Below are positions 36,451 through 50,434 of a stretch of DNA of 64,000 bases, in pieces. Source of the stretch: Cryptomeria japonica (lineage: Eukaryota; Streptophyta; Pinopsida; Cupressales; Cupressaceae); contig NC_081415.1 in assembly GCF_030272615.1 (NCBI RefSeq), positions 631,393,041 through 631,457,040 on the forward strand, in the 5' to 3' direction. Within the stretch, counting starts at the first letter, position 1; each line of letters starts with the position of its first letter. Below the pieces are notes generated by a model that saw only the letters and a list, made by a program, of their open reading frames with translations, was not told the origin of the DNA and ran no database searches. The translations under genes and the position numbers were made by a program.

Positions 36451-39400
36451 ATGAGAGTTTGATGAATGATGAAGATATGAAAGTGAAGACATATTCCATG
36501 ATGATGTGATAGATATACATGTGAGGGATGCAATGATGAATGTGACTAGATGATGATGATGAGATGTATCTTGAAAATGAGATGTATGATGTGATGATGA
36601 TATGAGATGTATAAATGCAGCTAAATGAATGTAACTGAGTATGAAATGCCACTAAATGATCACTTTAATTCGGTCATTGTCATTCTCATTCAGTCATTTA
36701 TTTGTGCTCTTTTTGTCATCATTGAGATTTTTGATATATTGAAAGTTAATACAAGTATCATGGTATAATTGAATCATAATGACCTGAGTAAAACTTACAT
36801 GGATGTTTGATATTGCAAAACGACACAAGCGTCGAGGTATAATTGAACCCAGACGACCTGAGTGTTGCTTGCGTAATATATACAAGAGTTAATCATTTTT
36901 ATGTGCAAAGTGGAAAATATCTTCAATGATATGTTTCCAACCATGTCTCGAGACAAATTTGCACCATACGAATGATCACCTCACAAATAAAAAAATCAAA
37001 GAAAATGTCAGATTCCTTCATTGCTTCTCTAGCTCAGTGCATCCTTGAGTAGCTCAGGAGATCGAATGATTCATAAATAAAGATACAAATAGTCAAAACT
37101 TCATGCTAAATGTAATCAAATCATAATTCAGAAAAATCATCCATCGTGTGTGTGTTGAAGTTGCAGTTGGATAATGATACTGCTTGCTAGCCCGATGAGC
37201 AGTTTTGACATTGGTTTCTTAGTATGTCGTGATCCTCGTGCGTTGTTTGAATGCCAAAGTAAGAGGAATGTTGCCCCCGGTTATGGATATTTGTTGATAT
37301 GGATATATACATTTATCACCAAGCCATGATGGAATATGATATGAATAATTGTTTTAGATAATCAAGGACAGTGACTACGCTAATTATGTCCGGGATAATG
37401 TTGTGTGTACAAGTGTTTGGAAATGGCTAGTAGCTCAAACTAGACGGATCAAAGATATGAGTAGTGATAGATAGAGGAGATTCTCTCTCACAAATAGTGC
37501 CTGTTTCCAGGTTTTCACCAGTTGTTTTTATTGCACTTTTTGATTTGTTTTTCATTTTTTTTCATTTTTTTACTTTTTGAATTATTTTTTTCTTGGTCCG
37601 TGCATTGGATGACTCAAGTGTATAAATTCTTCAGATGGATGTTATTGGCTGGTTTGTCGACCACGTCTCCTTCTAAAGTTGACAAGTGATATGCTTCTGA
37701 TCCATAGGCTAATATGATGACAAAGGGACCCAACCAGTTAGGTTCAAACTTCCCCTTCTTTTCTCGATCTTGCTGATTTCTAGGATTTTCCTTTAGGATG
37801 AGATCATCGACTTTGAAAGCTCTTGGGATGAATGTGTGATTATATCTTTTGCACATTCATTGTTGATATGCCTTGCGATGGTCATGGGCATGTTGTCGTT
37901 TTTCATCAAGAAGCTCCAGTTCATGCAACCTGTTTACTCGATATTCCTCATCTGGTATGAGGCCCTCCAAAGATACTCAGAGAGATGGGATTTTGACCTC
38001 AAGATGTAGAATTGCTTCTAAACCATACACCAATGAATATGACGTAGCCCTTGTAGGTGTTCAGATACTAGTCCTGTAGGCCCAAAGTGTCGGATTGAGT
38101 TGTACATGCCAATCCTTACCAGCATCATTTATTGTTTCCGTGAGGATTTTTAAGATTGTTTTGTTTGATGCTTCTACTTGACCATTCCCATGTGGGTAGT
38201 ATGGTGTGGAGAAGCGATGTTGCATTTTGAATCATTCGCATAGCTCTCGTACATATTGATTCTTGAAAGGATGTTCATTGTCTGTGATGATGAAACTCAG
38301 AATGCCATATCTACAAATGAGATAGTTGAGGATGAATGATGAGATTTGTTTTCTAGTTACAATGGTATTCGGGACTACTTCAATCCACTTGGTGAAATAT
38401 TTCGTAGTGGTGATAATGAATTTATGCCCATTTGAAGAGGAATGATGAATTTTCCCTACCAGATCAAGTCCCCATTGATAGAAAGGCCAAGATGTGGTAA
38501 ACAGTTGTATCTCCTGTGTTGGTGCATGGATAAGGTTGCTATGAATTTGACATTTAGGACATTTCTTATCAAATTGATAGTACTCTCTTTCCATTGTCAC
38601 CTAGTAATATCCCATTCTCAGAAGTTTCTTGGCAAGAGTAGAACCACTTGAATGCATGCCATAGATACCCTCATGAAGCTCATGTAAGGCAGAGTCAGAT
38701 TTGTTATGATCAAGGCATCGAAGAAGAGTACCATCTAGACCTGGACAGTAAAGTCTGCCAGTGGTTAAGGTATAGCGGGCAGCTTGCCAGATGAAGTTGC
38801 ATTTTTGGTTGCGAGATAGGCCGAGTGGGAGAGTATTGTTTTTGAGATAACCATATGTCATCTCGTATAGAGGTGAATCTGAACCGGTTAGGGCATAGAC
38901 GACTTGGGATGCAGAATTGTCGTAGGATGGGGAAAACAATTGCTCTACCAAGAACTCGTAACAACTTTGTTTATCTGGAATTTGCAACAGTGAAGCGACA
39001 GTGACCATTGCATCGGTAGCTCTGTTTTCCAATCCTGGGATTTGCTCAAAGGTGATGTGCACAATTTATTTTTTGAAATCATCCACCATTCTTTTGTAAG
39101 GCATTAGTTTATCATCCTTCATCTAATAGTCATCGTTGAACTAGTTGATAACTAATTGAGAATCCCCATAGACTCTTAATTATGTGATTCTCCATTCCAC
39201 AGGCACCTTGATTTCGGTTACCAGGGCTTCATATTTAGCAATGTTGTTGGTGCATGGAAACATCAGCCTATAAGATCTTGGAATTATGTGCCCCTCTAGA
39301 GTGATGAACAGGATGCCGACACCCAATCCATGTTGTGTATAGGATCCATCAAAATATAGGGTCCATTGCTTGGGTGTGACAATGAGTATATCCATGTCTA

Positions 39401-42400
39401 TAAATTCCACTTGCAGTGGTTTTTAGTCTAGTAGTGGTGCTTCTGCCAATTGATCTGCAATTACATGTCCTTTGATAGCTCAACATTATGTCTACTAGAT
39501 ATCAAACTCACTTAGAATCATGACCCATTTAGCTAATCGTCCTGTGAGAGAAGCTTTGCTGAGTAGATACTTGAGAGGATCTATTTTTGCTACTAACTTG
39601 ATTGTGTGGGCTAACATATAGTGGCATAACTTTTGAGAAGCAAATACCACTATCAAGCAAGCCTTCTCAATAAATGTATAATTGAGTTCAAATATGTTCA
39701 AAGTTCTCTTGATGTAATAAATAGCCCTTTCCTTTCCTGCTAGATCTTCTTGTGCTAGCAGTTCCCCCAATGATACTTTTGTTGTTCATATATAGAGAAT
39801 AAGTTGCTTGCTTGCTTGCTATCGGAGGTACCAAAATTGGCAGATTCATCAAATATTGTTTGAGCTGGTGAAATGATTCTGCACACTTGTCGTCCCATCT
39901 GAAAGGTATATTCTTATAAAGCATATGATTGAATGGAAGACATTTATCTACCAGTTGAGTGATGAATCATTTGATGGATTGCAACCATCCCTGCAGAGAT
40001 CTGAGTTGGCTAATGTTTTTGGGAGGTGGCATTTCCATGATAGCATGTACCTTTGTCGGATCTACTTCGATGTCCTTTTCTGATACAATGTAGCCTAACA
40101 ATTTTCCAGATGTGACCCCAAAGTCACACTTCTTAGGGTTTAGTCTGACCTTGAATTGCTCCAATCATTAAAAGATTTTATCTAGTATGCCCAGGTGTTC
40201 TGCTTGGGTGAATGATTTAACTAGCAAATCATCCACATAATCCTCCATGAAAGTATGCATCATGTCGTAGAAGATTGTTGTCATAGCTCTTTCATAATTT
40301 TCCCTAGCATTTTCCAAGTTGAAAGGAATAACGTTCCAACAATACGTTCCCCATGGATAGGTGAATGCAATTTTATCTTGATCCTTTGGGGCTATCCTGA
40401 TTTGATTATAGCCAGAGAATCCATCCATTAATGATAACATTGTGTGGCATGTTGTTAGATCTACAATAATGTCAATGCTTGGCAGAGGAAAGTCATCCTT
40501 CAGACATGCTTTGTTGACATCCCTAAAGTCTGTGTATATTTTGATTCTTTTGTCGGGTTTTGAAATTGGTACACTATTTGAGATCCATTTAGCATAGTCT
40601 ATAGGTCAGATGAATTCGACATCTAATTACTTCTTTAGTTCATTTTTAACCAATAATTCCACATGTGGATTCATCTTTCTTAGTTTTTGCTTGACAGGTT
40701 TAGCTCCAAGAGTGATGGATAAGTGATGCATGATTAGAGTCAAATCTATTCCTAGCATGTCAGCATAAGACCAAGAAAAATTGATTTGCTTTTCCTTGAA
40801 GAATTTTATAAAATCTGGTCGTTCTTCTTCTGTTAGTGATTCTGCCAGATGTATGGTTTTGATTGTTGCTTCAGTGTCTATGTTTATTGATTGAGTTGGA
40901 TCAATCAATATAAGTGACATTTCTTGAAAATGTTCAAGAATAGTGTCAAGACTCCCATCTTTAGGTGCCTCAAAAAGGTTTTCACCCTCAGATGCGTCCT
41001 TTATTTTGACTTTTTTGTGATCTAATACTGCCATTGATTGGTTTTCACCATTAGATCCTTCGTTTATTTCATTTTTGTGACTAAGAGACTTGGCACTCCC
41101 CTGATTGCAGATATCATTATTTTGTTCACTGGTAGAGCACGTTTCTGGGTTGACTGAACACAGGTATTGGACAATGGATTCATCATTTGGGAATATTGGT
41201 ATATCATGATGTTCGGGTTCTTCACAGTCTATGAGATCAGGATATATGAGCGGTAAGGAGTCATTTGGTGGGTTAAGATCATCTAGTGTAAGTGTCATGA
41301 TAGAGTCATCGTTATAGTCGTTTGGGATACTGGGGAGGTCTATGATATTTTTGAGGTCTTCGATGGTATTTTCCTTGATATTGTCTTGTTCATATTATCG
41401 TTGCTCATTCTCACTATCCTCGTAGATATATTGTGGTCCGAATTCAAGCAGTCAAGGTTCTGAGCTTCATCCCTCCTAATAAATGGGTGTGTATGTGTGG
41501 ATGGTATCCACCTCAATGTCTTAAGTAACATCAAAACAACTACCCCACTCATATTCATTGGAATCGGTTTCAAAATCATTGTCCCAGGTTATCTCATTGT
41601 ATTTGACAGGTATGTTGTATTGTGAGAGATCACTGATGATTGACACCAGTTTTGTAGCTTTTTTTATTCGATATCGGTGCAGGTTTGTACTCTTTGCATT
41701 TGTTCATACACTGTTTCTTTTTTGTGAGTAACAATTTCTTTAGGTTGTTGCTCAACCTTGGTTTGATCAAGCACTTTTATATGATGCACTTTTTTATAAG
41801 AAGCTTCCTCCTTTTGAATGGCGAGTTCTTGGCATTTTTTCATTTTCTTGATGTTTTTTCTCCTTCTTTGTCATTTATGTTGCTTGGTATAGTGCTTCTT
41901 GCCATGAGTCTTCATTATATTTTTTCTTTTCTCTCCACTGAGGTTTTTGTTGGTGATTTTTCTTTTGCCTAGGCGGAACATGTTGTTCATACCCAAGTCC
42001 TGTTTTGTATCTCGCAAATTGTGAAGGAAGTTACAGGGTTTCTATGATGCCTTCTTGGCACTTGCCAGTAGGTCCTTTGCCTTTGTATCCCATTCATTGC
42101 ATGATCTAGAACCCGTTTGTACAACCACTTCTATGGTAGCATCTCTGATTTCTTCTTCATCCTTGTATAGCCAACTAAGGATGTCTTTCTCTTCTGATTC
42201 ATCAACAGTGTGCTCAGTTGGATAAATTTACCATCAAACTTGGTGATGGGTTATGTTGCCTGATGTCTTGATGTGGAAGGTTGTCTGTAAGATTTTGCTG
42301 ATGTTGGTAATTTAGATAGACATAAGGGCTCAAAAGAGTACTCCCTCATGCCTTGGTCCATTATTTTCATCTTTTTCTTGAAGTCTATGGATAGAGACTT

Positions 42401-45076
42401 GAGATCTTCTTGATGAATGGATGTTGAGGAAGCTTGGGCCTGGTTGTGTGGAACCGAGCTATCTTGAGCTGCCCCCATAGCATTGCAATACTGAAAAGGG
42501 TTATTATCTACAGATATTGAAATTTCCTATCCATTGTAGGGGAACTTGATACATTGATGGTATGTGGAAGGCACTTCTTGCATTTCATGGATCTATAAAC
42601 AACCCAATAGTATATTGTATGTCAAGTCTATGTCCAAGACTGGGCAAATGGTGTCTCTTTGTATAGGGCCTACCTGAATGGGTAATTTTACAGTTCCTTT
42701 AGATGATCTCTCTTCATCATCATAGGCTTTGATGGTGATTTTCTTTTCTGGATCAATAGACTGTTCGGAGAATCCCAATGCATGGATAAGCTTTAGAGTA
42801 CAGATATTGAGACCATCTCCTACATCTATTAACACTCTTTTTACTCGATGTTTATAGACTAAGACTTTGATATGGAGCGAGGTGTTATGTGGATGATTCA
42901 AGGAGACATCATCGTGTTCAGAAATGGATATATTGTGTGGTACCGTCATATGGGCCACCATGGCTTGGAATTGATCAATATCCAGATTATTTGGAACAAT
43001 TGTTTCAATAAGTGCTTGTTCTAAGATATCCTTATGTTTTGGCAAAAGTTTGAGTAACTCAAGTATAGATATCTAAGCGGGAGTTCTCCATAGTTGATCA
43101 ACCAAGTTATATTGAGTCTTGGGGAGAGTTGTCGATGTTGATGTGTTCCCTTTAAAGACATATTTTTGCGCTTTGGTTGTCACATTTATCGACACGTATT
43201 CTTGTTTGTCTTTGATTTTTATGACATTTACTTGATTATCATATGTCAATATGTGATTGATGGTGTTTTCATATATGTGATTAATATGAGCTCTATTGGC
43301 ATTGTTTGATGTTGATTCTCCTCCTTTGTCATAAGTTGGAAGAGGATTTTGAAGGTTTCATGGTCACCATTTGTTTTGTGACCATCAACTGTTAAATCAC
43401 CCTTGTCTATCATGTCTTGAACTATGTTCTTTAGCCTCATGCAATCATTTGTGTTATGCCCTTTGTTTTGATGAAAATCACAATAATGTGAGTCATTACA
43501 CCAGGGTGGTTTGACTTAGGATTCAAAGTTTCTTGTGGTTGGTAACGTGATGATTTTATTCACCAAGAGTTCTCGAAACACTGATTATAATATTTGTCCT
43601 AATGGCGTGTCTATGCGTCGATATGGGAAAGTATTAATGTTGCCTCTTTGGTTTGTGTTGTTTCCTTGGTTAGTGTTGTTGTTGCCCTGATGATTTTTCT
43701 TGATGTTTGACGTCGAAGTTCCTTGGTTGGTATTTCACTGATAAGTGTTAGTGCCTTGACTAGCACTCTTTTGATCATTATTGGATGGTGGATTGCCTAA
43801 TAAAGTCAACATTGGTTGTTTAGATTTCACATTGTTGGCATCAATTACCCCATCATTAACAATGTTTTTATTCCTTGTCCAAAATCTAGATTTGTCTAAA
43901 GTGTTGTTATTGTTGTGATTGCTAAAGGTATTAGTGTTTGACGAATTAACACCTTCCTTAAAGAATATCAATGTTTCTTTCTTGATGCAAGCTTCCTCTA
44001 CTTGAATACCATTTTCTATCAATTTTACAAAAGATGGTATACATTGGAGTTTGAGTTGATAACTCATCTCACTATTCAGATTGTTGATGAAGATTTCCAT
44101 CGTTTCCTTTTCAGGCACATCTCGAGGATATCTCAAGACCATGCACCTCCACTGTTGTAGAAATGCCATGAATGTTTTATTGCTCTTTTGTTTTGTGTTA
44201 AACACATCCAACATGGTGATTGCGTGTTGAATGTTATAGGAGTATTGTGTTGTAAATTTATTTACCAACTCATCAAATGATCTAATGGGGGGTGTAAGTT
44301 TAGACAACCACTCCATTGTTTTCCCTCCCAAACTTCTTGGGAATAATCTCATTAAGTATGTGTTGTCGTGAGCAAACTCTAAGCTCATGGTACAAAATTA
44401 TTGAACGTGATCATGGGGATCACTCTTACCATCGTAATTTTCATACTTTGGTATATTTGAATTTGGGGTAAAAGGTACCATGTTCAATCTCCTATCAAAA
44501 GGATAAGGACAAATTTCGTCCAAGGATTATTGTACTATGGTTCCTTGTTGTGTGTCTTGCATTTGTCTCTGCAGTGTTTGGAGTTGTTGTGTAAGAGCAG
44601 CCATGGGTGCATTTGTCCTTCGATGGGGAGCTTCCCTCATTCATTAAGATTGTCTTGATTGCGAGTATGGTCTTGTTCATGGGTGTTGTCTTGTTCATGG
44701 GTGCGATCTTGGTTGCGTATGTTTTCTTGATCATGTGCCTCTTCTTCTCTTCATTGTTATTGATAGGCATAGTTTCTTGATCTCATTCTTGAAATTATCT
44801 CATCTATATTCCTTAAGTTTTGTATGTTGAAATCCTCAGGAATGTTGACTCCTTTGCTAGTTAGCATGAGTAGATAGTTTTCCTTATCTGCTTCTATAAG
44901 TCTTTCTATGAGTTTTTGAAAAGACACGTTCTCTTGACATTCTTGGAGAAGTTCTTTGGTGATCTTCGTTTCTCCCATATTTGCATACTCATCAGAAGGA
45001 TTGGACAATCTATGACCCATACTTGATTCTAGTTGTGATTCCTTCTTTTTGTTTCTCTGAGATTGAGTTACGATGG

Positions 45077-46194
45077 GGGTGAACTCACAATAATGGTTCC
45101 CACTTTTTTGCCACTTTTGACACTGAGATGTACATTTTTAAAATAATCTTCAACTTCCGAGAACTATAACTTTTAAAATATTAAAAATTTGAAGATGATG
45201 TAAATTAGTGATTTCTAGCATTTTGTTTGTAGATTCTATATACATTTTTTTCAAATTTTTTTGGAATTTTTTTAAAAAAATTTTCCATCTCCCTCGAAAA
45301 GTAGTTTTTTACAACAAACTACATTTTTTAAGAGTGATGTGCCTCCCGAAACGCATAACTTTTTTTCTATAAATGATAAAAACTCAATTCTTTCGAATTT
45401 TGGTTTATAACATCAATATCTAGGGCTTGCATTTGGTTTTATAGCGATATGTTCAATATTTTTCATTTTATAAAGTTTTGAAGTCCGACTAGTCATAATT
45501 CAAACATAGGTTTACGTTTGAACACATAACTTGTTCTATATAAATAGAAATTCAATTTTATTTTTTTTGTTAGAAAGAAGACATCAATACCAAGGGCATA
45601 GATATTTTTCAGAATTTTTTTGAATTAGTTTCTTATTTTTCCCAATGCGTTGAACAGAGAAGTTCATGTTCAGTGAAAAACCAATTTTTAATAAAATTAA
45701 AAAATCAAGAACATAATAAATTCAAAATATTACAAAATTATATTCGTTGGAAAGCTTGTTTCAAGTACTACCATCTAATATTTTTGGGTTATCAAGATTA
45801 TTTCATTCGTGCATTGAACTAGAGCTCCGAAGTCATTAATTCTTCAGAACTCTAAAATTTTTTGGGAGAAACTTCTAATTTTTGGGGTTCGAACGAACAC
45901 GAGTTCGATCGGATTGGGTTCGCTCGAACCAAAAGGGGTTCGAGCGAACCCCCATTCGCTCGAACAAGTGAGCTTGATTTTGGCATGCTCGATGTTCGAG
46001 CGAACCCACTCGATGTTCGAGTGAACCCACTCGATGTTCGAGCGAACCCAACTGAACAGTTTGGTTCGCTCGGACTCCCAGGGGTAGTCCGAGCGAACAT
46101 TTGTATTTCGCTCGAACACTGGCAAATCCGAAATTCCCACTTTCACCAAATTCCTTCGTTGGCAAAAGTGGGAACCAGCTTTGTGAATTCACCC
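45077..46194. mobile_element. Non-autonomous TIR DNA transposon, 1.1 kb
   Basis: Inverted ends of about 35 bases flank the block. They read GGGTGAACTCACAA...GGTTCCCACTTTTTTGCC (45077-45112) and, in reverse from 46194, GGGTGAATTCACAA...GGTTCCCACTTTTGCC. A few mismatches and a two-base gap separate them. ATGG lies next to both ends and may be a short target duplication. The inside has no recognisable protein. It splits the leader of the Tat element just upstream of gag. A cluster of 12-bp palindromic motifs lies near its right end. The superfamily is unclear, because the ends match no terminus I know. Confidence 0.65.
45889..46128. repeat. Cluster of GTTCGAGCGAAC / GTTCGCTCGAAC motifs
   Basis: Eleven copies or close variants in 240 bases, in both orientations, for example near 45888, 45917, 45937, 45955, 45993, 46013, 46034, 46060, 46087 and 46107. 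The region is much richer in CpG than its surroundings. It is subterminal in the 45077-46194 element, where transposases often bind repeated motifs. Open frames across it on both strands are by-products of the repetition. Confidence 0.8.
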
Positions 46195-47029
46195 ATGGGA
46201 ATTAATATATCTCTACCGTGATGAATTATGCTTCTTCTATTGGGGTTCTTGGTGGAGTTGGTGGCTCAGGCCGAGCTTCATTGTAAGTGATAAGTAATTT
46301 TGGAAACAAGGTAAGGTTAATCCTTCCTCCACTATTAAGGCATTGGTTGAATGTCACTTTCTGAATGTAAGCCCTACTTCTCAAAGGCTCTTTGTCAAAT
46401 TTGTTTATTTTTTCTTGGATATGCAATCGCATATGACACAAGAATGTGCGATGTGGTGCAAAGAGTTGACAGTTGATATAGAGAAATTTATTCTTTTTGA
46501 TAAGTACCTTAGAACTAGGTTGTCTCTTCTTCAACTTAGTTTTTTTATGAAGACTACTTCTCAAAATATGAGGAGTGGTCATACATAAATGATGTTGATG
46601 TTGATGTTGGATTTAGATACTTCATTTGAAAACTCAAGTTTACTTTATCAAGTAGAGGTTTAGTTCGATTCGCCTCCACGACAAAGTGTGTCAAATGAGT
46701 CAAGTTTCTTGATGTAGAAACTTAATTTGACAACTTGAGGACCTAACTAGGTATTGTTTTGATAGGATTCATTGGATGGTGGAACTTTGATTACTATTTT
46801 GATACTCTTTAATTTTGTTAGATGAAATCTGATCTCAAGCTAGTTGATGATTAGAGAAACTCTTTCTAAGAGTGATTTTATTGGATTCAAAATTTTCTCA
46901 CTTATGATCCTTTTTCGAAGTTTTATTGTTGGATTTGTCAAAGGACCCAAGAGGGTATTTAAAACCATTGATAATTTGTTTTCCAAAGTGACTGGTTTGC
47001 TCTCCGTTTTTCACTAATATTGACCATGC

Positions 47030-47390
47030 ACTAAGACATAGACCTGATGCACTAAAGGATGTTATCAACGCGCTACAAAATATTCACTATGCGCTATGTT
47101 GCCTCTCCAATGCGCTATTGTAGACTGTTGGATAATAAAATTGTGGGATAGGTTATGCGCTAATATGTCCTTGTGATGCGCTGATGCTTGGTATGTAAGT
47201 GCTATAATATGCTTTGAACGCGCTAGGTTGATGCTTGCTACAATGATGTTGACAAGCATTATTTGAATTTTTACGAGTATGATACTGGTCATGCGCTAAT
47301 TTGAATGATGAAAGCGCTAAGTATTGGTTTGAATGTGCTACTGAATGTTTGAGATGGGCTAGGATGTTGATCCTACACGCTAGCTATCCC
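47030..47390 (-). repeat. Spaced ATGCGCTA motif block 1 in the Tat leader
   Basis: About twelve copies of (A/C)(T/A)GCGCTA or one-mismatch forms at 20-40-base spacing. On the element's sense strand they read TAGCGCAT and yield recurring Leu/Ile-Ala-His in one frame. No known domain is seen. A matching block lies at 50080-50370. Confidence 0.65.
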
Positions 47391-48770
47391 GATTTCTTTG
47401 TTTGATGCTTTTGCTGTGATGTTGAAAAATAACACTTGTGATTTCATGGATGATTTTCTGAAAATGACTTGAAAACACAACATATAGAAGAGATGAGAAT
47501 TTGTCTATGCTAAACAAGTAGTGTATGTTCTTTTGAGGATGTTTTCAAATCCCCGATGTTTTTACTAGTTTAGATTACAAAGAAGACATATCAAGCAGAC
47601 TCTTTATTCAAAGGTCATTAACAATATCATAGCCCACTAGTCTCGATACTCCGTCAGCTCAAACAGCCTTGGCAACCCCTAGGGGGCGCCCGTTTTTTTT
47701 CTTTTTGCCAGAAATTAACCCAAAGTGAATTGCTTCACAATTTGAGTAGTTATCTTGGGAGATATATGGTGAGTGATCTTGGGGGCAGATTCTTCCCCAC
47801 CCTTGCACTATTATATTGCCAATTCTTCGTGACTGACTCGATTCAAAGTTTCTAATGCTAAGGTTCGTAATCAGGCTTTCATTCGGTCTTCAGAGATAAA
47901 CTCCCTCGGGAGGCTTTCCAACCTTTAGAACAAAGGTTTTACGTATCTTTAAGATATTGGGGGAAGACTAATCACTGAGAAAATCCATTTAAGGGAACTT
48001 TCATCAACCTCCACATTTGATTATAGTGGGTTGGAACACTTGGTGATAAAGTCATTTCCCACTTAGGTCATTCCCCTCTCATCAACCATTAATGGCGCCC
48101 TAAGGGCAACTCGGGAGGGCAGACCTTCTAAAGGATTTAATTGATTGAAGTAAAATAAATCATAAAAGAGTGGTTTGGATTTTTTGTCACCCGATTAAGG
48201 GGAGAGCATATACCTTCCACTTTTGAGACAAGGCAAACAATATTCTTTTTAACTTTCAAGTCAATGATTACCTAAGATATATTTGGAGATGTTGCTCCAA
48301 CAAGCATGGTGTTATTTTTACCCCATAAAGTAATTTGTTGTCTAACTAGGAAGTTGAAATCCTGGTCAACAAAAAGTAAAACATGTTTACATGAAATGGA
48401 AATCGCTTTGCAAAATAATAGGAAAGATTGAATTGCTTTTTACCCTTGCAATAAAATGAAAATTTGTTGTTCTTTTTATAGCCCAAATGAAGTGTTTTTC
48501 CTAATCTTGCAAGAAAGTAAATGTGTTTGATTTGTTGTTCTGTTTACCTTGCAATGAGGTCCTTTTTAAGTCCAAAAGAAAATTTGATTTGTTTTAAGCC
48601 CAAAATAAAATGAGATTATTTTTAACCAAAGGGAAATGAGTTCTTTTTAATCCAACTTAAAAAGCTAGAAAGAAATCAAAATTCCTAAATCTAACTCCTC
48701 CAACCTAACTCCTCCAACCTACAAGAAATGATTAGTAACCTGCAATAAAAGGAAGTTAGTGAAAAATCAA
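47391..48770 (-). other. Untranslated leader of the Tat element
   Basis: No reading frame is supported. A GC-rich CCCCTAGGGGGCGCCCG stretch occurs near 47676, and loosely repeated phrases of the type TTTTTAACCCAAATGAAGTG fill 48430-48660. It lies between the element's primer-binding site and gag, so it is most simply leader. Confidence 0.45.
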
Positions 48771-48775
48771 AACTT

Positions 48776-50032
48776 TGTTAGGATAACCAGTGAACAACTG
48801 AGAGGGGGGGTGAGTCAGTTGTTAACAGATTATAACATTTAATCCACTTAATAACTTTTAACCTGATTAAGTGCTGGTAAAGAAGAAATAGATACCGGTA
48901 AACAATACAACTTAACAATTAAACAGATAATCAATGCAAAGCAACCATACCACATAACACCATGATTTGTACGTGGAAAACCCAGAAAGGGAAAAACCAC
49001 AGTGGGAAGCCTACCCACAGTTAGATGATACTTTTGTAGAAAGTATGTGTTACAATGAGGGGCCTGCACATGCAGGAAGGCACACTGCCTAGAGCGTATT
49101 GCTCATTACTAAAGAGTCTCACTTACTACAGAGAGGATACAACCATCTCAGGATAAATGGACAACAATCCAATAGAGTGAACTACCAGAAATAGAATCTA
49201 CCATGCTTGATAACAATCTCGGTTAAGCTCAATACCAGAGGCCTTTGACCTCTTCCTTAATCCCAATTCGATCACCTATGATCGACCAAATCTCCTTCGC
49301 ATATGATATTGCATTCCAAGACCACGAACACTTATTTCATTCCCATGCCACACATGCCACAATCTATAATGAGATCTTACAACATTTTATACAAACCCTA
49401 AGGCCTAAACCAATTAGGTCGGCCACCTAAAAGATATTACAATAATATCATTACATAAATCCATATTAAAATGATATGCCATGTTGGCTTAAGACCAAAA
49501 CAACAATAAAAAATCCATAAAACATCCTGAAACATCTCGGTAACGTGTAGAGTACATGTTAACATGATACTGGTCCATAACCTAGATAGGCACCGGACCT
49601 ATTCTGGGTCCACCACGCCGAAGCAATGTCTTCAAGCAGTTGAAGCATGATCAAAGAATCCTGAAATCCATGTAGAAGCTGCACCAACACCAATTATGCA
49701 TCTTGTCAAGATTCCTCAATGAGAGATCTACCGGTAAAGCCTTAAAGTAGTGTCGGTAAGGGTTTACCAAAGTGTATGATAGCATCTGATTACCAGGTCA
49801 ATACCAACTAACCAAAACATGCTCCAGGAGCATGTACCACATGTAACCAAACATATTCCATAGATCCAAACATGTCAGAAGTGTCCAACAAATAGTCTCT
49901 TATGCCGATAACACTAGATCTTCTATAGGTAACCAAAACCTGTTTGTTGGTAACCAACTATAACAGCTAGTGTTGACATCAATGACAAAACATCAATTCA
50001 ATACATAATCAATTCATCCAATAATGCCAACA
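48776..50032 (-). mobile_element. Solo Copia LTR with target duplication (fossil)
   Basis: A single LTR of 1257 bases in minus orientation, TG...CA at its ends, flanked by AACTT (48771-48775 and 50033-50037). It is the same family as the LTRs at 18012 and 23838: shared TTTTGTCATTGATGTCAACA, GGTCGGCCACCTAA in reverse, and GCCTGCACATGCAGG in reverse. No internal part is present, as after recombination between the two LTRs of one element. It lies in the leader of the Tat element. Confidence 0.92.
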
Positions 50033-50079
50033 AACTTTAGGCAGGCTTACACAAGCCTAATTTTCTAACTTTGTTACAA

Positions 50080-50370
50080 ACTATCCTTCTTCTCTGCTAG
50101 AGTTATGTGTTGAACTTTTACACAGATGTGCTACAGAATGGTATAAAAGTGCTAAAAAATAACTCCTACACGCTTCCCTGATGCCTGAATGTGCTACATT
50201 GATACTTCTATACATAACAAAGAAACAGAGAAGGTTATGTGCTAAAAGGTAGCTCAAGAGTGCTAGAAGATGGGTCCTATGTGCTAAACAGTGCGATGAC
50301 TGTGCTATGGTTTGCCACAAATGCACTAAAGTATACTTTAGATGCGCTAAAAGGGTATTCCAGCATGCTT
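50080..50370 (-). repeat. Spaced TGTGCTA motif block 2 in the Tat leader
   Basis: About eleven copies of (A/T)TG(T/C)GCTA at 20-35-base spacing, in the same orientation as the block at 47030-47390. They again give recurring Leu/Val-Ala-His on the minus strand. The two blocks sit on either side of the solo LTR. Confidence 0.6.
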
Positions 50371-50417
50371 GTAATCCTTAGCCTGCACAAAAAATGATGT
50401 TATTTATGGAGACAGAC

Positions 50418-50434
50418 CCCACGGTAGGCGCCAC
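50418..50434 (-). other. Primer-binding site of the Tat element
   Basis: TGGCGCCTACCGTGGGG on the minus strand, four bases inside the 5' LTR edge (50439). The TGGCGCC start is common to many plant Gypsy elements. The donor tRNA is not assigned. Confidence 0.75.

Noticed and set aside
45862-46221. Overlapping frames on both strands rich in FARTS/SNIEWVRS-type repeats
   Set aside because: They arise from the palindromic 12-base motif cluster, which stays open in several frames at once.
46226-46582. A 118-residue minus-strand frame as a host gene
   Set aside because: It lies in the Tat leader, where this lineage can carry an extra frame before gag. With no recognisable domain I mention it only as a possible part of that element.
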